A stretch of 64,000 nucleotides of DNA, from assembly GCF_905171765.1 (NCBI RefSeq), contig NC_053391.1, positions 267,954,771-268,018,770 on the forward strand, read 5' to 3'. Positions 34,111-46,721 of this stretch are shown one piece after another. Position numbers and translations under genes: made by a program. The DNA comes from Bufo bufo. Lineage: Eukaryota > Chordata > Amphibia > Anura > Bufonidae. The first letter of the stretch is position 1, and every line of letters starts with the position of its first letter. The notes beneath the pieces were generated by a model. That model saw nothing but the letters and a program-made list of their open reading frames with translations, was not told the origin of the DNA and did not search any database.

Positions 34111-35250
34111 GGGCCTGTAGTCCACTGGCCTGCAGTAAAATTGATATCCGTTGACCATCTAATATACCTCCAGCCACATAATCACTTGATCTTTTCTGTA
34201 CGGTGAGTGTCTAATTGTTGGGGCCTCGGAGAAATTCAACACCTCTGACGACCACGTGTTATCCAATTTCACCTATTATCATTTGGGGTTTATTCAAGAG
34301 GGGGGATTTTGTTAGTCATGTTTTTAATCCAATTTTATATTTTTAGTTCTTTTAAACATATGTATTTGTACTGGCCTGCAATGTAATGACCGTCTAATAT
34401 ACCTCCAGCCACATAATCACTTGATGTTTTCTGTCCGGTGAATGCCTAATGTTTGGTACCTGTACTCCCGTGGCCTAAAATAAAATCTTTCTAGGCTCCA
34501 GCAGGGCACATTTTTGAGAGTTTCCCTTTAAGACTCCTGATTAAAATACATATTTTTTGGGGAATTTTTGCCATTGATCCCCCTCTGGTATCTCACGATT
34601 TGTGCACTTCTAGTAAGTATTTGGTGGCTGCAAATATGACCTGAAGGTTTTTCAGGTTCGCCTGCAATTAAAGTGAATGGGGTCCGCCGCGAACTTGTGG
34701 TTCGCGAACATTTGAACTTGTGGTTCTCGAATCGTCCCGGCTGATGTTCGTCCATCACTAGTTATCAGTTAAAAAAAATCTCGAAAAAAACTTTTAATTC
34801 CTTCATAACACCTAAAGAGTTAACAAAGTTTGTAAAATCATTTTTGAATAAATTGAGGGGTGTAGTTTCTATAATCGGGTAATTAATGGGTGTTTTTTTA
34901 TTTTATTATTTAAGCCCCCTCAAAGTCACTTCAGAACTGAATTGGTCCTTAAAAGAGTTGGTTTTGCATATCTTTTAGAATTTTCTAAAATTAGCAGCAC
35001 TATCTGAATCCAATTACAAACCCTGGGCAACAGAAGCTAATAAATGGATAGTATCATGGCACTGAACTCAAAGCATACAATATCAATATACATCCAAAGA
35101 GGAAAAAAGTTGTGCCACTCCCCTATCCTTAAAGTTTAACCTTTTAAAAAGGCTCTTTCAGCATGATCAACCCTATTAAACCATACTTCCTGGTAGGGCT
35201 TATCATGCTGATTAAAACTATAACTTTCATTTGTCTGTATGCTTAATAGC
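34111..35250. other. repeat-derived stretch without genes
   Basis: It contains two direct copies of a block TCTAATATACCTCCAGCCAC (34157 and 34393) and, at about 34560-34760, a decayed repeat ending in TTCGCGAACATTTGAACT. The rest is family-3-like sequence in reverse orientation near 34800-34990. Confidence 0.45.
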
Positions 35251-35264
35251 TGCAGAGATACACT

Positions 35265-36150
35265 AATCACAAAAAGTTAGGGATATTTGGCATTCGGGTG
35301 CAATTTATGGAAAACATAAAAAGTTCATGCTACAGTGATATTATTTCATGAAAGTAGGGCATTTAAGTAGAAGCAGCAATGGTGATTTCCTCAGCTCATC
35401 AATTTGTTGAAACAAAAGGCAACGACAGTGGTGGGTATCCCCAACAAAAATGTCAATGTCTCAATAACCTGTCATGTGCCTTGAGCATAAATTGCAGCTT
35501 GGCAATTATGTCTCAAGCTGTTCACAAGTCAATTTATTGTCTGCTGAGGCATGGCATCCCACTCTTTTTTAAGTGCAGTCCTTAGGTTGTTAAGGTTCTG
35601 CGGTACAGAGGTACGAGCCTTTACACGGAGACTCAGCTAATCCCATAGGTTTTCAATGGTATTCAGGTCTGGAGAAAGTGCACTCCACTCCAGCCATTTT
35701 CCAATGATGCGACCTTGATGAACTGGCGCATTGTCGTCCATGAAGATGAAATTAGGCATGTGTTGTTCATGCAGATGCACAATGACTGGATTAATGATGT
35801 TATTAAAGTTATGGGCTTGTCACTGTAGTGTCGGGCACTTTTGTATTGACTAGACGCACTTGCCCACGCTGTAACACCACCACCACCAAAAGCCCATCTG
35901 GTGACAACAGTGGCTGATGCATAGCGCTGTCCTTGACATCGCCAACATTGTTGATGGCTATAATTTCTGCTCAGCGTGAATAGACTTTCATTAGTGAACA
36001 GTATTGAGGCCCACTCTTCCCTCGTCCAGCGTAGATGCTCCCTGGCCCATGTAAGACAATGACGTCTGTGCCTGGTGGCAGCCGTGAGCTCATTATTTCA
36101 TTTCTCTGTCACAGTACAGGATCAGACTGTTAGTGTAGGTCAAAAGGAGA
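35265..36150 (-). pseudogene. decayed Tc1-like transposase
   Basis: On the minus strand FIFMDDNAPVHQG and SALSPDLNTIENLWD give the second D and the E of a D,D34E transposase (about 35640-35760), followed by a PQNLNNLRTALKKEWD tail. The N-terminal half is scrambled by stops and shifts. A different, older family than the Tc1 at 6416. Confidence 0.75.
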
Positions 36151-36251
36151 ATGGTGTGCCATCGAATGCAGTATATAAATTAACAAGCTTTTGGCATGGG
36201 AACCGTTCCATTAGTCCATTACTATATGTAGCATTGTCAGGAAAGGTTTAA

Positions 36252-36661
36252 AGGGGTTTTCCAAGATATTTTAACTAATTACCTATCCTCTGGATGGGTC
36301 ATCAGTATCTGATCCGCGACCCTACCGATCAGCTGTTTGAGAAGGCATTGGCACTCGTATTAGTGTCGCAGACTTCTTGCAACTTTCACTAGGCTATGTG
36401 ACGTCACGTTCATTAGTCGTATGACCTAGGCGCTGCTCAGCCTCAGTCAATGGGGCTGAGCTGCAATACCAAGCATAGATGCTGTACAATGTACGGCGCT
36501 GTGCTTGGTGACCTGAGAGAAGGCCTTGGCGCTAGTGCGAGTGCCGATGCCTTCTCAAACAGGTGATTGGCGGTGGTCCCAGGTGTTGGACCATTCTGAT
36601 CAGATACTGATGACTTATACAGAGGATAGGTCATTTAGTTAAAATATCTCAGAAAGCCCCT
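36252..36661. mobile_element. T2-like MITE with TTAA duplication
   Basis: It is flanked by TTAA (36248-36251 and 36662-36665). The inverted ends are AGGGGTTTTCCAAGATATTT and an imperfect complement. Inner blocks GATCAGCTGTTTGAGAAGGC and ACCTATCC...GGATAGGT recur at 43795, 51774 and 63400-63880. The TTAAAGG start fits the Xenopus T2 (Kolobok-type) MITE pattern. Confidence 0.75.
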
Positions 36662-36726
36662 TTAATGAATACTATCAGTAATCGTACAGCTATTTTAATC
36701 TTCCTTGCCAATTTTTGCTTTGATAG

Positions 36727-36898
36727 GGTTTTTATTGAACAAAGGCGTTGGTTTAGAAAAGTTTCAAGAAAGACTGAAAGAGCCGAAGCGGAGGCCTGGA
36801 GGCACAATGGGTCAAGAAATCCCATTGCAGAATCTGCTCCCTTTTCTCGTATCCGCATACTGAAAAAGCTGTACAAACCTTTTCTATTCACTGTTGGG
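36727..36898 (+). CDS. PARL: PARL exon 2 (N-terminal region)
   Basis: The translation has FIEQRRWFRKVSRK and ends KLYKPFLFTVG, matching the mature N-terminal region and start of the first membrane segment of presenilin-associated rhomboid-like protease. The acceptor AG is at 36725-36726 and the donor GTATGT at 36899. The exon starts in the third base of a codon and ends on a codon boundary. The middle part (ERAEAEAWRHNGSRNP) diverges from mammals, as this linker commonly does. Exon 1, with the mitochondrial targeting signal, was not found upstream. Confidence 0.9.
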
Positions 36899-38019
36899 GT
36901 ATGTATATTACATTACCATTTGATTAGTTGATTAGCGTGCAATGCTGAATGTTTTCATGACATTAGACTGCATGACAAGTTAATTCCATCTACGATTTGC
37001 TGATGAGCGTTGGTTTATTTATAAGTCCTAAATAAAAGAGGCATAAAAAAGCAAAAATGTAGGTTCTTTTACATTTTTTTGTGGTGAAATATACAATCCT
37101 AATTCCAAAAAGTTGGAACATTGTGTAAAATGTAAATATAAACAGGATGCAGTGATTTGCAAATCGCATAGACCCGTACTGTAGTTTATTCACAGTAAAT
37201 CATAACGTATATTTGCTCAAAGTGAGATATTTTAACATTTCATGAAAGACGCATCCCAGGTTTAGACAACAGAAAATTAGAAAAAATATTTTCTAGGTCC
37301 TCTTTGAAGGGAATGTGTTTTACGGAAGTAGAGGGGTCAAGGTCAATAACTTTAGGGTGTAGCATAGGGTGGAATAGATTAGTCAGCTCCTGTTACCTTT
37401 AGTGTGTCATCTGCTGACTATTGTAACAACCAGCAACAACAACTCCTCTGCTCCACACATACAGCCCTGCTACACCCATGCAGCCCTGCTACACAACACT
37501 CTCACACTTATCTGCAATAAAAACACATTTCCCTGCACTAGTGCCAGCTGTATAGTTCTTCTGTTCTGGCTCCTCCCATTGCTGACATTATTAAAGGTCC
37601 TTAACCACCTCCGGACCGCCTAACGCAGGATCGCGTTCCGGAGGTGGCAGCCCTGCGCAGAGTCACGCATATATGCGTCATCTCGCGATGGCCGAGATTT
37701 CCTGTGAACGCGCGCACACAGGCGCGCGCGCTCACAGGAACGGAAGGTAAGAGAGTTGATCTCCAGCCTGCCAGCGGCGATCGTTCGCTGGCAGGCTGGA
37801 GATGTGTTTTTTTTAACCCCTAACAGGTATATTAGACGCTGTTTTGATAACAGCGTCTAATATACCTGCTACCTGGTCCTCTGGTGGTCCCCTTTGTTTG
37901 GATCGACCACCAGAGGACACAGGTAGCTCAGTAAAGTCCCACCAAGCACCACTACACTACACTACACCCCCCCCCCCCGTCACTTATTAACCCCTTATTA
38001 GCCCCTGATCACCCCTGAT

Positions 38020-38950
38020 CACCCCATATAGACTCCCTGATCACCCCCCTGTCATTGATCACCCCCCTGTCATTGATTACCCCCCTGTAAAGCTCCATTC
38101 AGATGTCCGCATGATTTTTACGGATCCACTGATAGATGGATCGGATCCGCAAAACGCATCCGGACGTCTGAATGAAGCCTTACAGGGGCGTGATCAATGA
38201 CTGTGGTTATCACTCCATATAGACTCCCTGATCACCCCCCCTGTCATTGATTACCCCCCTGTCATTGATCAACCCCCTGTAAAGCTCCATTCAGACGTCC
38301 GCATGATTTTTTACGGATCCACTGATAGATGGATCGGATCCGCAAAACGCATCCGGACGTCTGAATGAAGCCTTACAGGGGCGTGATCAATGACTGTGGT
38401 GATCACCCCATATAGACTCCCTGATCACCCCCCTGTAAAGCTCCATTCAGATGTCCGCATGATTTTTACGGATGCACTGATAGATGGATCCGATCCGCAA
38501 AACGCATCCGGACGTCTGAATGAAGCCTTACAGGGGCATGATCAATGACTGTGGTGATCACCCATATAGACTCCCTGATCACCCCCCTGTAAAGCTCCAT
38601 TCAGATGTCCGCATGATTTTTACGGATGCACTGATAGATGGATCCGATCCGCAAAACGCATCCGGACGTCTGAATGAAGCCTTACAGGGGCATGATCAAT
38701 GACTGTGGTGATCACCCCATATAGACTCCCTGATCACCCCCCTGTCATTGATTACCCCCCTGTAAAGCTCCATTCAGATGTCCGCATGATTTTTACGGAT
38801 GCACTGATAGATGGATCGGATCCGCAAAACGCATCCGGACGTCTGAATGAAGCCTTACAGGGGCGTGATCAATGACTGTGGTGATCACCCCATATAGACT
38901 CCCTGATCACCCCCCTGTCATTGATCACCCCCCTGTCATTGATCACCCCC
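38020..38950 (+). repeat. tandem array of hairpin-bearing units
   Basis: Five copies of a roughly 120-190-nt unit: TATAGACTCCCTGATCACCC, one or more CTGTCATTGAT blocks, then a hairpin AAGCTCCATTCAGATGTCC...GACGTCTGAATGAAGCCTT with a GGATCGGATCCGC centre, then GTGATCAATGACTGTGG. Each hairpin resembles a small TAA-flanked Harbinger MITE that was amplified with its host. Confidence 0.85.
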
Positions 38951-38999
38951 TGTAAGGCTCCATTCAGATATTTTTTTGGCCCAAGTTAGCGGAATTTTT

Positions 39000-41620
39000 A
39001 TTTTTTTTTCTTACAAAGTCTCATATTCCACTAACTTGTGTCAAAAAATAAAATCTCACATGAACTCACCATACCCCTCACGGAATCCAAATGCGTAAAA
39101 TTTTTTAGACATTTATATTCCAGACTTCTTCTCACGCTTTAGGGCCCCTAGAATGCCAGGGCAGTATAAATACCCCACATGTGACCCCATTTCGGAAAGA
39201 AGACACCCCCAGGTATTCCGTGAGGGGCATATTGAGTCCATGAAAGATTGAAATTTTTGTCCCAAGTTAGCGGAACGGGAGACTTTGTGAGAAAAAAATT
39301 AAAAATATCAATTTCCGCTAACTTGTGCCAAAAAAAAAAAATTTCTATGAACTCGCCATGCCCCTCATTGAATACCTTGGGGTGTCTTCTTTCCAAAATG
39401 GGGTCACATGTGGGGTATTTATACTGCCCTGGCATTCTAGGGGCCCCAAAGCGTGAGAAGAAGTCTGGTATCCAAATGTCTAAAAATGCCCTCCTAAAAG
39501 GAATTTGGGCACCTTTGCGCATCTAGGCTGCAAAAAAGTGTCACACATCTGGTATCGCCGTACTCAGGAGAAGGTGGGGAATGTGTTTTGGGGTGTCATT
39601 TTACATATACCCATGCTGGGTGAGAGAAATATCTTGGTCAAATGCCAACTTTGTATAAAAAAATGGGAAAAGTTGTCTTTTGCCAAGATATTTCTCTCAC
39701 CCAGCATGGGTATATGTAAAATGACACCCCAAAACACATTCCCCAACTTCTCCTGAATACGGCGATACCACATGTGTGACACTTTTTTGCAGCCTAGGTG
39801 GGCAAAGGGGCCCATATTCCAAAGAGCACCTTTAGGATTTCACAGGTCATTTACCTACTTACCACACATTAGGGCCCCTGGAAAATGCCAGGGCAGTATA
39901 ACTACCCCACAAGTGACCCCATTTTGGAAAGAAGACACCCCAAGGTATTCCGTGAGGGGCATGGCGAGTTCCTAGAATTTTTTATTTTTTGTCACAAGTA
40001 GTGGAAAATGCTTATTTTTTTTTTTATTTTTTTTTTCATACAAAGTCTCATATTCCACTAACTTGTGACAAAAAATAAAAAGTTCCATGAACTCACTATG
40101 CCCATCAGCGAATACCTTGGGGTCTCTTCTTTCCAAAATGGGGTCACTTGTGGGGTAGTTATACTGCCCTGGCATTCTAGGGGCCCAAATGTGTGGTAAG
40201 GAGTTTGAAATCAAATTCTGTAAAAAATGACCTGTGAAATCCGAAAGGTGCTCTTTTGAATATGGGCCCCTTTGCCCACCTAGGCTGCAAAAAAGTGTCA
40301 CACATCTGGTATCTCCGTAATCGGGAGAAGTTGGGGAATGTGTTTTGGGGTGTCATTTTACATATACCCATGCTGGGTGAGAGAAATATCTTGGCAAAAG
40401 ACAACTTTTCCCATTTTTTTATACAAAGTTGGCATTTGACCAAGATATTTATCTCACCCAGCATGGGTATATGTAAAAAGACACCCCAAAACACATTCCT
40501 CAACTTCTCCTGAATACAGAGATACCAGATGTGTGACACTTTTTTGCAGCCTAGGTGGGCAAAGGGGCCCACATTCCAAAGAGCACCTTTCGGATTTCAC
40601 AGGTCATTTACCTACTTACCACACATTTGGGCCCCTAGAATGCCAGGGCAGTATAACTACCCCACAAGTGACCCATTTTGGAAAGAAGAGACCCCAAGGT
40701 ATTCGCTGATGGGCATAGTGAGTTCATGGAAGTTTTTATTTTTTGTCACAAGTTTGTGGAATATGAGACTTTGTATGAAAAAAAAAAAAAAAAAAAAAAT
40801 CATCATTTTCCACTAACTTGTGACAAAAAATAAAAAATTCTAGGAACTCGCCATGCCCCTCACGGAATACCTTGGGGTGTCTTCTTTCCAAAATGGGGTC
40901 ACTTGTGGGGTAGTTATACTGCCCTGGTATTCTAGGGGCCCAAATGTGTGGTAAGGAGTTTGAAATCAAATTCAGGAAAAAATGAGGAGTGAAATCCGAA
41001 AGGTGCTCTTTGGAATATGGGCCCCTTTGCCCACCTAGGCTGCAAAAAAGTGTCACACATCTGGTATCCCCGTACTCAGGAGAAGTTGAGGAATGTGTTT
41101 TGGGGTGTCTTTTTACATATACCCATGCTGGGTGAGATAAATATCTTGGTCAAATGACAACTTTGTATAAAAAAATGGGAAAAGTTGTCTTTTGCCAAGA
41201 TATTTCTCTCACCCAGCATGGGTATATATAAAATGACACCCCAAAACACATTCCCCACCTTCTCCTGAGTACGGAGATACCAGATGTGTGACACTTTTTT
41301 GCAGCCTAGGTGGGCAAAGGGGCCCATATTCCAAAGAGCACCTTTCGGATTTCACAGGTAATTTTTTACAGAATTTGATTTCAAACTCCTTACCACACAT
41401 TTGGGCCCCTAGAATGCCAGGGCAGTATAACTACCCCACAAGTGACCCCATTTTGGAAAGAAGAGACCCCAAGGTATTCGCTGATGGGCATAGTGAGTTC
41501 ATAGAACTTTTTATTTTTTGTCACAAGTTAGTGGAATATGAGACTTTGTAAGAAAAAAAAAAAAAAATAAAAAAATCATAATTTTCCGCTAACTTGTGAC
41601 AAAAAATAAAAAGTTCTATG
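39000..41620. repeat. long alternating head-to-head satellite
   Basis: Units with CAGCCTAGGTGGGCAAAGGG, CACCCAGCATGGGTATATGT and ACTAACTTGTGACAAAAAAT occur alternately on + and - strands at least six times, giving many nested palindromes. The shared peptide GPFAHLGCKKVSHIWY appears in frames on both strands, which reflects the repeat and not coding. Confidence 0.8.
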
Positions 41621-42954
41621 AACTCACTATGCCCATCAGCGAATACCTTAGGGTGTGTACTTTCAGAAATGGGGTCATTTGTGGGGTGTTTGTACTGTCT
41701 GGCCATTGTAGAACCTCAGGAAACATGACAGGTGCTCAGAAAGTCAGAGCTGCTTCAAAAAGCGGAAATTCACATTTTTGTACCATAGGTTGTAAACGCT
41801 ATAACTTTTACCCAAACCATTTTTTTTTTACCCAAACATTTTTTTTTTATCAAAGACATGTAGAACTATAAATTTAGAGCAAAATTTCTATATGGATGTC
41901 GTTTTTTTTGCAAAATTTTACAACTGAAAGTGAAAAATGTCATTTTTTTGCAAAAAAATCGTTAAATTTCGATTAATAACAAAAAAAGTAAAAATGTCAG
42001 CAGCAATGAAATACCACCAAATGAAAGCTCTATTAGTGAGAAGAAAAGGAGGTAAAATTCATTTGGGTGGTAAGTTGCATGACCGAGCAATAAACGGTGA
42101 AAGTAGTGTAGGTCAGAAGTGTAAAAAGTGGCCTGGTCTTTCAGGGTGTTTAAGCACTGGGGGCTGAAGTGGTTAAGCTGTACTTGGAGTTGTCATTTCC
42201 TTTCAGTACAGCGTAGGACTCTCCTGCTGCCGCTGATTACACAGATCGGTGTCGACAAGGAATAGTGTGTGCAGATGTATATCTATCTCACTGATCGGGT
42301 AAAGTGCTGTGGGATCATTAAGGAAGCAGTCAGGGGGCCTGGCCATGCTGGATCTCCCTGACTGCCATTTATAAGATACAGGCACTTTTTTGTAAAAGTG
42401 TTTTCTTGCTAAAAATTGCATCTTGTAAAGCGAAAAATACGGTAACTCCTTTAGTACTTGATGGCATCAACATATCTCAAAAAAGTTGGGACAGGGACGA
42501 CAAAAGAATGGAAAAGGAAGTGGTCCTAATAAAAACCAGATGGAGGAGCAATTTACGAAAAACTGACTCTAAAAATTGTGGTACAGTTTCAGAATAATGT
42601 TACTCAATTTTACATTGAGAAACATTTTATTGTGACTAAAATATGGCTGTCTGAGATTTCCAAATCACTGCATTCTGTTTTTATTCACATTTATTTCTTC
42701 AGTGTCCTGACTTTTTTGGAATTGGGGTTTTAGTTCTAATTTAGATGACTGCAACTGTCCTACAAAGGTTTCTATTCTTTTTAAATCATTAAAATATTCC
42801 TAATGCATCCTGTTAAATGTGTATATTTAAAGCCACATCTCATCAGATGTCCTGTATCAAGTGAATTGGAAGGAGTCGTCACATTGAAGTGAATGGGACG
42901 TCTTAGGTGTAATTACACCTGCTCACCACTGCAGTTGTGACGGTGCGCAGTTAA

Positions 42955-43652
42955 AGGGATTCTGTCACCAGGTTTGACCCCTGTCAGCTAAACATATGCT
43001 GATGTTCAGGGCGTCTTCACGATTCCTAATGTGGGTTTATAAATGTCATCTGTGGGCTTATTTAGCTAAAAAACAGCTATTACTAACCTGTCAGTCAAAC
43101 AACTAAGGTGCCCAAGGGGATGTTAATGAGTGCAAGATGCCCGCCGCACCCACCGCCGTTCGTGCCCAGCGCCGCCTTTCCGGACTTCTGCGCAGCCTCC
43201 TAATCCTCTGTGCCGCCTCTCGCTCTCCCTCCCTCCCCCCTCCTCCTGCTGTAAGATCTCGCGCATACAGGGGTTGAGTGAATTGCCGGCGCATGCGCAC
43301 TTCGCTGTAAGAAGCCAAATGGAGAAGTCCGCACGGGCGCATCAGGCAGAGCCCTGTGCGCAAGCGCGAGATCTTACAGCAGAAGGAGTGGGGAAGGAGG
43401 GAGAGCTAGAGGCGGCACAGAGGATTAGGAGGCGGCACTGGGCACGAACGGCAGTGGGTGCGGCGGGCATCTTGCACCCATTAACATCTCCTTGGGCACC
43501 TTATTTGTTTGACTGACAGGTTAGTAATAGAAGTTTTTTAGCTAAATAAGCCCACAGATGACATTAATAAGCCCACTTTAGGAATCGTGAAGACGCCCTG
43601 AACATCAGCATATGTTTAGCTGACAGGGGTCAAACCTGGTGACTGAATCCCT
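42955..43652. mobile_element. T2-type MITE with long inverted ends
   Basis: Flanked by TTAA (42951-42954 and 43653-43656). Inverted ends of about 130 nt start AGGGATTCTGTCACCAGG, and the arms continue with GCATATGTTTAGCTGACAGG on the right. The GC-rich centre (43130-43480) is a further palindrome with GCGCGAGATCTTACAGC-like arms. No coding. Confidence 0.85.
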
Positions 43653-44021
43653 TTAAGCAATGAAGAGAAGGCTGTGCTGGTAGTAGTGCTGTGCTAATCG
43701 GAGGGGGTGCAGGGTGTTGGCCTTGGCCCCCCCCCCGATAGTAGTGCTGTGCTAATCGGAAGGGGTGCAGGGTGTTTGCCTCCCCCGATCTGATATTGAT
43801 GACCTATCCTGAGGATAGGTCATCAGTGTAGAAAATGCAATAAAGTGAAATGGTCATCTCAATGCAGAATAACTCCTTCATCACTTCCTTGAATGGGGTT
43901 ACAGGGATAGCTCTTTTATCACCCCTCAGGGTTTACAGGGGTAGGGATGACATTTAATAGGCTGTGATCTTTTTTCCTGGTTTCACTTACAGCTTCCCCT
44001 CTTTAATGGTCCTGTGGCCAG

Positions 44022-44162
44022 TTTTCAGGTTGTTCTTTTGGAGCTGCTGCAATCTGGCAATATGAGTCCTTAAAAAATCGAATGAAGAATTATCTAGATG
44101 ACGTTCGAGCAGACTGGCTGGAAAAGCTACGTCCAGCCAAACATGGGGACTTCAGGAAGCAG
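44022..44162 (+). CDS. PARL: PARL exon 3
   Basis: The acceptor ends at 44021 (GGCCAG) and the donor gtacag starts at 44163. The 141 nt encode 47 residues, phase 0 to 0: FSGCSFGAAAIWQYESLKN, then DDVRADWLEKLRP and GDFRKQ. This matches the first transmembrane segment and following loop of PARL. FTVG from exon 2 joins directly to FSGC as in mammals. Confidence 0.93.
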
Positions 44163-44205
44163 GTACAGTTCTAGTTTTATTGACTTGAAAAAAAGTATTT
44201 AGGCC

Positions 44206-44377
44206 AGAGCTGAACCCGGACATATCCCTTTTTTCACCCAGGCAGCCCCTCTGAGATGAGCTTCGGAGCATTTTATGGCGCAGGGCAAGGGAGAATGTAT
44301 CTGAGCATGAAATGCTCCGATGCTCATCTCAGAGGGACTGCCTAGGTGAAGAAGGGGATATATCCGGGTTCAACTCT
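44206..44377. repeat. palindromic MITE in PARL intron 3
   Basis: Inverted ends AGAGCTGAACCCGGACATAT and complement AT 44355-44377, arms about 70 nt with CATCTCAGAGG-type inner blocks. No clear target duplication was seen. Confidence 0.7.
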
Positions 44378-45190
44378 GAACATGGACAACTCCTTTAAAG
44401 GGTCAGGGCTCCAAATCCTGTTTGCTTTCATCCGGCTAGCAATTAAATGATCAAATTATGGCTGTCCACAGCCCCCCTGCACTGCCGATCTGTAAGGAGG
44501 GGGAAGCTCACTGTATGAAACAGAAGTATTCAGCTCCAATTCAAGTTAATAGCAGCAGTACAAATACATAAGTAGTAAGTTTCCACTAGTGGAGGCTGCA
44601 CATGGAGTGAGGATTAGTGTTAAATGACTGTGCCACCAACTGTTAAATGCTAGTTGCAGTGTTGATTGGGACTTTCCAGCGTATGGATAATAATTTGGGT
44701 TTGACATATTTGTAACAGGTCTTTGTTTAGTAGATTTCATTTAAAGGTCCATGTTGCTAAGTAATTCTAGTATGAATCTAATAGAAGTAATGTTCTCCAT
44801 CTCTAAAGTAGTTACACAAATGTCCAGCATTGTATTGCAGAAGTCCACGAAAAACATGCCCACAAAATTTTAAGGAATCGCATTACTCAAATGGTTCTCC
44901 AATTACGCAAACTAAATGTGTGAAATTTAGATGGCAACCTATGAGCTCCAGAACTGTAGCTTGCAAAATGAGTGACTTTGAGGCCTTAGTGCTTGAGGAA
45001 CACATTGATATATTTTGTGTTGCTGAAATATGACATCTCTCTTTGGCTATCAGTTAAAGCGGTTCTTTGCTTTTTCAATTCCTACATGTTAAAGGATCAC
45101 ATTTTCTGTGATGCAGGACAATTCCTCAGGGGTAACCACTCTCCACGGTGGTCAAAAGGTGAGGATCCTGAAGGGGATGCCTTCTATTAT

Positions 45191-45635
45191 GTCTACTTTC
45201 ATACTCGCGTTTTGGTTTCCGTTTGTGAGATTCGCTCAGGGCTCTCACAAGTGGTCCAAAACGGATCAGTTTGCATTCTGAATGGAAAAGAATTCGCTCA
45301 GAATGCATCAGTTCAGTCTCCATTCCCCTTTGGAGACGGACACCAAAACACTGCTTGCAGCGTTTTGGTGTCCGTCTGATGAAACTGAGCCAAATGGATC
45401 CATCCTGGCACACAATGTAAATAAATGGGGACGGATGCATTTTCTCTGACACAATCTGGTACAATAGAAAACGGATCCGTCCTCCATTGACTTTCAATAG
45501 TGTTCTAGACGGATCCGTCTTGGCTTTGTTAAAAATAATACAAACGGATCCGTTCTGAACGGATGCAGACGGTTGTATTATCTAAACAGATCCGTCCATG
45601 ACTGATCCGCACAAAACGCGAGTGTGAAAGTAGCC
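45191..45635. mobile_element. PIF/Harbinger MITE (GGCTACTTTCACAC family), copy 1
   Basis: The right end GGCTACTTTCACACTCGCG (complement at 45617-45635) is followed by TAA. The left end is slightly mutated (GTCTACTTTCATAC). It has internal ACGGATCCGT palindromes and a CACCAAAACGCTGC-type hairpin. Same family as 57960-58433. Confidence 0.85.
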
Positions 45636-46172
45636 TAACTTCTAATAGAGAATATAAAAATGGGTTTTAGAATTTGAACGTCCCCTTAAATGGATTTAAA
45701 CTCTACACAAAACACCCGAAAAAGAACGCCATTGTCTCAACATTCTGCATTTTGAAATAAAGACCAGAGGCAAAAAAAAGTCCAGTTGAAAATATAATAC
45801 CACTAGGGATTTTTTTTTTGCCTTGAACACGTTTTGCTAGTCATCTTACTGGCCATCTCAAATACAGAAAGCCAGTCGGATGACTATCGAATTGTCATCA
45901 GGAGAAAATACAAGTCCGTTTGCTCTGACGTATTAATACTTATATACCATGACCTGGATGAATGAGAGCCTTTACAGACAGACAGCTGATTTCCTCTTGC
46001 CTTATGATTCTTGCTGTCCTTAATAGGGGGAGACAAAGTTTTAAGATTTAACCCCTCCCTCCATCCACATCTCCTCTTTTTTTCAACATGATGGATATAT
46101 CTTTTCTTTTTATTTTTTGCAACCGTAATAATTATGTAACTAAAACTTTTTTTTTTGCATTTTTCTTTGTAG

Positions 46173-46221
46173 GTGAATGAGTGGTACAACAGTCTGAGTG
46201 ATGGACAGAAGACTGTGTCAG
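46173..46221 (+). CDS. PARL: PARL exon 4
   Basis: A short 49-nt exon after ttctttgtag, with donor gtaatc. It encodes VNEWYNSLSDGQKTVS plus the first base of a Gly codon. Mammalian PARL has the same block (N-K-W-W-N-N-L-S-D-G-Q). It carries the loop between the first two membrane segments. Confidence 0.92.
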
Positions 46222-46721
46222 GTAATCGCCTGCAAACATCATTATATTAAAAATATTTGTCCGAATCAATTTTTCGCAAATCGGATATGGTCCAATTGGC
46301 CTGAAAATATATATGACACTTAGAAGTCTCCTTATTTTTATTTATTTTTTACTAATTTTTGTCTCTTTCCCCTTTAAAGCACTTGAATGCAATGACAGCA
46401 ATAGCAAATAATTTCAGCGACACTGACCTATATAGATAGCTATTAGTAAACACATGTTGACTGTGTTAACAAACAGCATGTTTAACCCCTTCAGAACCTC
46501 AGCCAACATGTTAGGAGGAAGTCAGGTCTTTAAACATGGCGCCCGCTCGCACGTGCAGCGGGCACCATACCTGCCGGGTTTTTGCTATTTTAAGTAGCAG
46601 AGACCTGTGGCACATGTGTGCGATCAGCCATAAGCCACTACTACATTCGAAAAATTCTGTCGCAGTGTAGTTTCCAAAATGCAGTCACTTTTTGGGGGTT
46701 TCAACAGCAGAATCAGGGTAA

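Larger units (their letters stand above)
37605..42172. mobile_element. TTAA-flanked non-autonomous element B (4.57 kb)
   Basis: TTAA at 37601-37604 and 42173-42176; ends CCACCTC.../...GAAGTGG. It has the same layout as element A but without the 2.1-kb insertion at CCCCTAACAGG. Interior: a fold-back near 37770-37910, a hairpin tandem array (38020-38950) and a long alternating inverted satellite (39000-41620). No protein domain was found. Confidence 0.78.
37094..42730. mobile_element. TIR element of unknown superfamily, split by element B
   Basis: The left end reads CCTAATTCCAAAAAGTTGGA and the right end its near complement TTTTTTGGAATTGGGGTTTT (about 42712-42731). Subterminal GTGATTTGCAAATC and CCAAATCACTGCATTCTG also mirror each other. 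The interior is poorly preserved apart from element B. No transposase frame was recognised. Confidence 0.5.
36899..44021 (+). other. PARL: PARL intron 2
   Basis: A 7.1-kb intron bounded by GT and AG. It holds TTAA element B, a fragmented element whose ends read AATTCCAAAAAGTTGG at 37101 and the complement near 42720, and the T2-type MITE 42955-43652. Confidence 0.85.

Noticed and set aside
39148..41400. Repeated peptide GPFAHLGCKKV in many frames
   Set aside because: It appears on both strands wherever the inverted satellite occurs; a repeat shadow, not a protein family.
43130..43480. CpG-rich block as the missing PARL exon 1 or promoter
   Set aside because: It lies after exon 2, inside the palindrome of a TTAA-flanked MITE, and shows no targeting-sequence frame.
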